This document shows positions 32,317 through 35,482 of a stretch of 35,482 nucleotides of DNA, one piece after another. The notes under the pieces were generated by a model. That model was not told the origin of the DNA. It did not search any database and saw nothing but the letters and a program-made list of their open reading frames with translations. The first letter of the stretch is position 1; every line of letters begins with the position of its first letter. The stretch covers positions 1-35,482 of the forward strand of contig JAHQXB010000165.1 of assembly GCA_029856435.1 (NCBI GenBank), in the 5' to 3' direction. Both the position numbers and the translations under genes were made by a program. Source of the stretch: Candidatus Jordarchaeia archaeon (GTDB taxonomy: Archaea > Asgardarchaeota > Jordiarchaeia > Jordiarchaeales > Jordiarchaeaceae).

Positions 32317-32631
32317 TTAAAACTGTACCTTTAACTCCTTCAATTTATTTTTTAAAGCGTCAAACCTTTTCTGGCGGTCAGGAAATTCTTCCCATGTAGA
32401 GTAGGGCATGACCTCTTCGTGGCGGATTTCATTTAACATTTTTTTAAGTTCCAAACTACTGAGTTCCTTTTTAGAGATGGCCGTTTTAACTGCACCAGAA
32501 ACAATATCAATAGTTAACTCCTTGCCATCCTTAGTTTTGGCCTTTTCACCTTTTCCAACCCAATCCTTGAGCAAATTTTTCAAATCCCTTTGTTTTTCCT
32601 TGGCGGAAGACAAAGCTCTTTCACTCTCCAA
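32317..32631 (-). CDS. Hypothetical small basic protein
   Basis: 104 aa read from a TTG at 32629-32631; an in-frame stop lies 24 nt upstream of that TTG, so there is no longer option. It is rich in Lys and Glu and probably all helical (AKEKQRDLKNLLKDWVG, SSLELKKMLNEIRHEE). The segment MPYSTWEEFPDRQKRFDALKNKLKEL gives a non-random feel near the C-terminus. I recognise no family. It converges with the enoyl-CoA hydratase gene. A GAAGG lies upstream but rather far from the TTG. It could be real or a long chance frame; no function is claimed. Confidence 0.5.
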   Translation of the reverse strand: MESERALSSAKEKQRDLKNLLKDWVGKGEKAKTKDGKELTIDIVSGAVKTAISKKELSSLELKKMLNEIRHEEVMPYSTWEEFPDRQKRFDALKNKLKELKVQF

Positions 32632-32863
32632 AATTATTTTCTTTGACCTTCGTTAATTTCTTAAATTAACGGATTACTTTTATGTCAATTAACAAATTTA
32701 TGATTTTCCCATCAAGATTGAGAGGATCAAATGGAAAAGGAAGCTAAAAACTAATCGGCAACTAAATTCAGAATAAGTATCAACAGTTGATATTTATAGA
32801 ATATACAAAAAGAAATAAGTGATAATACCAATTATTACCATTAGAAAAAAGGAAGTCAAGCTA

Positions 32864-33016
32864 ATGTTATGGGAGTTACTTGTTGTAAGCGAAGCTATAA
32901 GAAAATTGCTGGACAAAATCCAAAACAGAGAAAAAAAGAAGAAAAATGGAAAAAGTTACCAGAAAAAATTTGATTACAATCATCAAAACTCCCCATTTGA
33001 TTCCTTTAAAAAGTAA
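32864..33016 (+). CDS. Hypothetical 50-residue ORF
   Basis: From an ATG at 32864 (GGAAG about 9 nt upstream): a hydrophobic/helical start MLWELLVVSEAIRKLLDKI, then a Lys/Asn/Gln-rich tail ending DSFKK. An in-frame GTG at 32819 would extend it by 15 residues. A TATA-like stretch precedes it. It stops 50 bp before the EF-Tu domain-2-like gene. No family is recognised and the composition is close to AT-rich background, so this may be spurious. Confidence 0.3.
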   Translation: MLWELLVVSEAIRKLLDKIQNREKKKKNGKSYQKKFDYNHQNSPFDSFKK

Positions 33017-33066
33017 GGCAAAACTAATTCATCGAACTAACCTGATATATTAGTGGGTGAATTCTT

Positions 33067-33324
33067 ATGATTGAAAAGAAAGTTGGAACTGTATTCACAT
33101 ATTTCAAAAATATTGGAGTTGCGGGGGTAAAAGTTGAAGCAGAGTTATCCGTAGGAGACACCATTCGTATAGTAGGGGCCACCACAGATTTCCAGCAAAA
33201 GGTTGAAAGTATGCAGATTGAAAAGGTTTCCATTCAAAAGGCAAAAGCAGGAGATTCTATAGGCATTAAAGTAAAGGAACGCGTAAGACCAAATGACGTA
33301 GTATATAAAATAAGTGAAAACTGA
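33067..33324 (+). CDS. Stand-alone EF-Tu domain 2-like beta-barrel protein
   Basis: 85 aa. The whole protein reads as one domain-2 barrel of translation GTPases: GTVFTYFKNIGVAGVKVEAELSVGDTIRIVGATTDFQQKVESMQIEKVSIQKAKAGDSIGIKV. GDTI, the strand QKVESMQIEKV and AGDSIGIKV match EF-Tu/eEF1A domain 2. There is no GTPase domain. Such single-domain proteins occur in archaea and bacteria; their role is unknown, possibly RNA or peptide binding. Confidence 0.82.
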   Translation: MIEKKVGTVFTYFKNIGVAGVKVEAELSVGDTIRIVGATTDFQQKVESMQIEKVSIQKAKAGDSIGIKVKERVRPNDVVYKISEN

Positions 33325-33434
33325 AAAAGGCGGTATCCCCTTCTCAATACTCTTTGGAAACACTGGAAATACTGGAAATGATAGTTACATATGTTATTAT
33401 TAATTAACTAAATAATAAAAAATTATGTCACTCT

Positions 33435-33645
33435 GTGAAGAGAGGACGTTAACGAAGATGATGCGGTTCAGAGAAGAGGTTTATAAAATGGCCACCCCCA
33501 AAAAGACCCTAAAATTGAGACTTACAATAATACCTCCTCTGAACGCAGAAACATTACACTTGAAGGTGGACGCTACACGCGTAATCCCACACTTCAGCCG
33601 CTTTTCTTGCCCGCTCGAAAAAACAACTTAAACGTCCTCTCTCAC
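33435..33645 (+). ncRNA. Candidate structured RNA or leader upstream of radA, family unknown
   Basis: Three nested helices, each seen directly. P1: GTGA-(A)-GAGAGGACGTT (33435-33450) pairs with 33631-33645, 15 bp with one bulged A. P2: GC-(G)-GTTCAGAG-(AA)-GAGGT (33463-33480) pairs with ACCTC-CTCTGAAC-GC (33532-33546), 15 bp. P3: TGAAG-GTGG-ACGC (33561-33573) pairs with GCGT...CCAC-(A)-CTTCA (33579-33596), 13 bp with a 5-nt loop. Together they make a three-way junction. An AT-rich promoter-like stretch precedes it and radA begins 13 nt after, so it may be a radA leader or a separate RNA. An open frame of 68 codons (33425-33631) overlaps but has no family character. It fits no RNase P, SRP or guide RNA pattern that I know. 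A T-run on the minus strand leaves orientation open. Confidence 0.6.
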
Positions 33646-33658
33646 CCCCAAATTCAAA

Positions 33659-34630
33659 ATGCATAATTGGAGAATGAACCTATTGAGTGGTGTACTATCC
33701 TTAGAAGATCTGCCCGGAATAGGCCCTGCCATATCCAAAAAGTTAAGTGAGAGTGGCTATAGAACTCCTGAAGCTGTAGCAGTTGCTACACCAAAAGAAC
33801 TAGCAGCGGCGGCAGATATTGGAGAATCAACTGCTGCAAGAATCATTGAAGCAGCCAGAGAGAAATTGAATATCGGATTTATATCCGCCGAGGAATATCT
33901 AGGCCAAAGAAAAAGTATATCACAGATCACCACAGGAACCAAAAATTTGGATCAACTGTTAGGCGGGGGTGTCGAGACCAAAGGAATCACGGAACTATTC
34001 GGAGAATTCCGAACCGGCAAAACTCAGCTATGTCATCAGCTTGCCGTAACAGTCCAATTACCTGAAGAATTAGGAGGACTGGGTGGAGAAGCAATTTACA
34101 TCGACACCGAAGGAACCTTCAGACCCGAACGCCTCATTTCCATCTCTGAAAGATTCACATTAGAACCTAAAGAAGTTTTAAAAAACGTTACTTTCGCTAG
34201 AGCCTACAACTCAGATCACCAACTCTACCTATCCCAAAGTATAGAAGAGCTAATCGAAAAAGGAAAAAACATCAAACTAATTATAGTAGACAGCATCGTA
34301 GGCTACTTTAGAGCAGAGTACATAGGACGCGGTATGCTTGCAGAACGCCAACAGAAACTAAACAAGCACCTTCATACACTATTAAAGCTCTCAGAACTAT
34401 ACAACTTAGCCGTAATAGTCACAAATCAAGTTATGGCAAAGCCAGACACCTTTTTCGGCGATCCCACATCACCAGTCGGCGGACACATTGTCGCTCATAA
34501 CTGCACCACCAGAGTCTACCTGCGAAAAAGCAGAGGTAATCAGAGAATAGCTCGTCTCGTAGACAGCCCATACTTACCCGAAGCTGAGGTAGTCTTCAGT
34601 ATCGAAGAAGACGGGGTAAAAGACGCATAA
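33659..34630 (+). CDS. radA: RadA recombinase
   Basis: 323 aa, the archaeal Rad51/RecA-type strand-exchange enzyme. The N-terminal helix-hairpin-helix domain ([28 protein letters not shown]) binds DNA. A linker follows, then the ATPase: Walker [10 protein letters not shown] (near 117), Walker [10 protein letters not shown], and DNA loops L1/L2 ([36 protein letters not shown]). TNQV and [21 protein letters not shown] complete the core. It ends in a short acidic tail. The ATG at 33659 gives MHNWRMNLL; the ATG at 33674 is an alternative, directly after GGAGA. The structured element upstream could be in its mRNA. Confidence 0.96.
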   Translation: MHNWRMNLLSGVLSLEDLPGIGPAISKKLSESGYRTPEAVAVATPKELAAAADIGESTAARIIEAAREKLNIGFISAEEYLGQRKSISQITTGTKNLDQLLGGGVETKGITELFGEFRTGKTQLCHQLAVTVQLPEELGGLGGEAIYIDTEGTFRPERLISISERFTLEPKEVLKNVTFARAYNSDHQLYLSQSIEELIEKGKNIKLIIVDSIVGYFRAEYIGRGMLAERQQKLNKHLHTLLKLSELYNLAVIVTNQVMAKPDTFFGDPTSPVGGHIVAHNCTTRVYLRKSRGNQRIARLVDSPYLPEAEVVFSIEEDGVKDA

Positions 34631-34674
34631 GCCAAAACTTCACGAATTAATATTTATCAAAAAGAAACTATTGC

Positions 34675-35409
34675 AAATAGATATCAGGAGCAAGTATAAA
34701 AAGCAAATGAACTTCTGCTTTATGTTTCTCACCACCTCGGCCCTCGGGGGGAGCCTCAAGACTTGGTGGAGGCGTTCTTCCTTACCCGGAAGAGGGGTTT
34801 CACGCCCCGGTTCGCTGCACTGGTTAAAACAGTCTCGGGTGTCGCTGGCCCCCCATCCCCTAGGACTGCTTCCACCTCGGCTTTTGACTGGGATTGGCAG
34901 AGGAGTTCGGGGAACGCTCGGGCGTCTGGCATCTCCTCGCTGGTGGCCTTGAATCCTAGGATCTTCCGGGTTTCCACATCCACGATGAGGTGAAGTTTGA
35001 GGAAGCCTCTCCTTCTCTTCCACTTGTGTCTCATCCACTCACTATATAGTTGCCCACCTTGAGTCCGGTGGAGTCGACGGCCACGGTGACTGCCTCTCCA
35101 GGCTTCAGCCGTAGGTCGGGGAGCCTCCTCTCTTCCACGAGCCTTTTTATTCTTCGATAGGCTGTCGAGGGGCGATGGTGAGCCTACCACCCAGGAGGCG
35201 GGAGAATCTCCTGGTGAAGCCAGCCAGTTGGCAGTAGGGGAGCTTGAGGCGGATCCGGAGCACTGCCAAGGTTCAGATGAGGCTGTGGATGTAGGTGAAG
35301 GGGCGCCCTACCATACCTTCATTCATCTTCTTAGGCTCCTCTTCGGGGTCTTCCTCCTGGCCGATTAGCAGGATCAGTTCCCCCCTTTAACCAGCTTATC
35401 TTCTGACAT
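34675..35409 (-). pseudogene. Decayed IS5-like transposase
   Basis: Reading from ATG 35407-35409, recognisable transposase segments lie in different frames. First is a short N-terminus (EELIL-like acidic stretch) broken at a G-run. Next comes an in-frame TGA after YIHSLI, then AYRRIKRLVEERRLPDLRLKPGEAVTVAVDSTGLKVGN in another frame. A shift within GN-Y precedes EWMRHKWKRRRGFLKLHLIVDVETRKILGF...GDGGPATPE, and a last shift precedes RAEVVRNIKQKF. VDSTGLK and GDGGP fit the first and second Asp of IS5-group DDE enzymes. At least four disruptions make it non-functional unless sequencing errors explain them. It is GC-rich relative to radA. Confidence 0.8.
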
Positions 35410-35482
35410 TCATGCAACCTCACGAAACTTCTTCACAAAGGGGGAACTAATATAGGAGGGGGAGAAAAATAAGTTTTACGCC

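Noticed and set aside
33425..33631. 68-codon open frame upstream of radA
   Set aside because: It overlaps the three-helix structured element almost exactly, has no family character, and its base pattern is explained by the helices.
33435..33645. RNase P RNA, SRP RNA or T-type RNase P RNA
   Set aside because: The universally conserved RNase P core (GAGGAAAGTC-like) and the SRP S-domain motifs are not present on either strand.
1..35482. CRISPR array
   Set aside because: No regularly spaced repeats with unique spacers were seen anywhere in the window.

Overview
This 35.5-kb window is archaeal, and the best guess is an Asgard archaeon, probably thermophilic. The archaeal assignment rests on P0/L12/L1/L11, L18a (LX), L31e, L37e, L39e, S19e, eIF6, Spt5, SecE, FtsY, prefoldin, RadA, a class I lysyl-tRNA synthetase, Rpp21, Nep1, DtdA and archaetidylinositol-phosphate synthase. 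The Asgard assignment is an inference: a Vps4-type AAA ATPase sits directly upstream of a protein that reads like ESCRT-II Vps25, and a Rab/Ras-like small GTPase occurs elsewhere in the window. Intron-riddled tRNA genes resemble those of thermophilic archaea. No database search was possible.

Layout. 1-0.5 kb: truncated DDE-type transposase running off the left edge. 0.77-4.7 kb: TrmB-type regulator, small GTPase, and valyl-tRNA synthetase on the minus strand. 4.9-8.75 kb: five tRNA genes (Ala-CGC, Ala-GGC, Glu-CTC, Thr-CGT, Arg-TCT), all with introns, interleaved with L37e, LSm, a PUA protein and ThiL. 8.8-12.4 kb: DUF434-type protein and alanyl-tRNA synthetase, divergent. 12.5-17.5 kb (minus): FtsZ, SecE-Spt5, then L11-L1-P0-L12. 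17.6-20.4 kb: DtdA, an EamA-type transporter and ornithine carbamoyltransferase. 20.4-24.8 kb (minus): a dense translation/folding/targeting operon, Rpp21-CRM protein-S19e-PDCD5-L39e-L31e-eIF6-L18a-prefoldin alpha-FtsY-ArgF. 24.9-31 kb (plus, apart from tRNA-Gly): Nep1, tRNA-Gly, LysRS, archaetidylinositol-phosphate synthase, Vps4, Vps25-like, SepF. 31.4-34.6 kb: enoyl-CoA hydratase, two small unassigned ORFs, an EF-Tu domain-2-like protein, a strongly structured RNA candidate and RadA. 34.7-35.4 kb: a decayed IS5-like transposase.

The genes fall into three themes. The first is tRNA and ribosome biogenesis: three aaRS, DtdA, Rpp21, Nep1, eIF6, LSm, and PUA and CRM proteins. The second is envelope and division: FtsZ, SepF, Vps4, Vps25-like, a small GTPase, FtsY, SecE and a lipid synthase. 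FtsZ/SepF and ESCRT modules are therefore present together. The third is mobile DNA at both window edges.

The most unusual signals are these. (1) Six of six tRNA genes contain introns, 14 in total. Most sit at non-canonical positions and fit bulge-helix-bulge (BHB) geometry. In tRNA-Ala(GGC) the second intron can only form its BHB after the first is removed. (2) A Vps4-Vps25-SepF gene string. (3) A 211-nt three-helix element between the EF-Tu-like gene and radA that matches no RNA family I recognise. (4) A 108-bp MITE-like insert with 9-bp flanking repeats between two tRNA genes.
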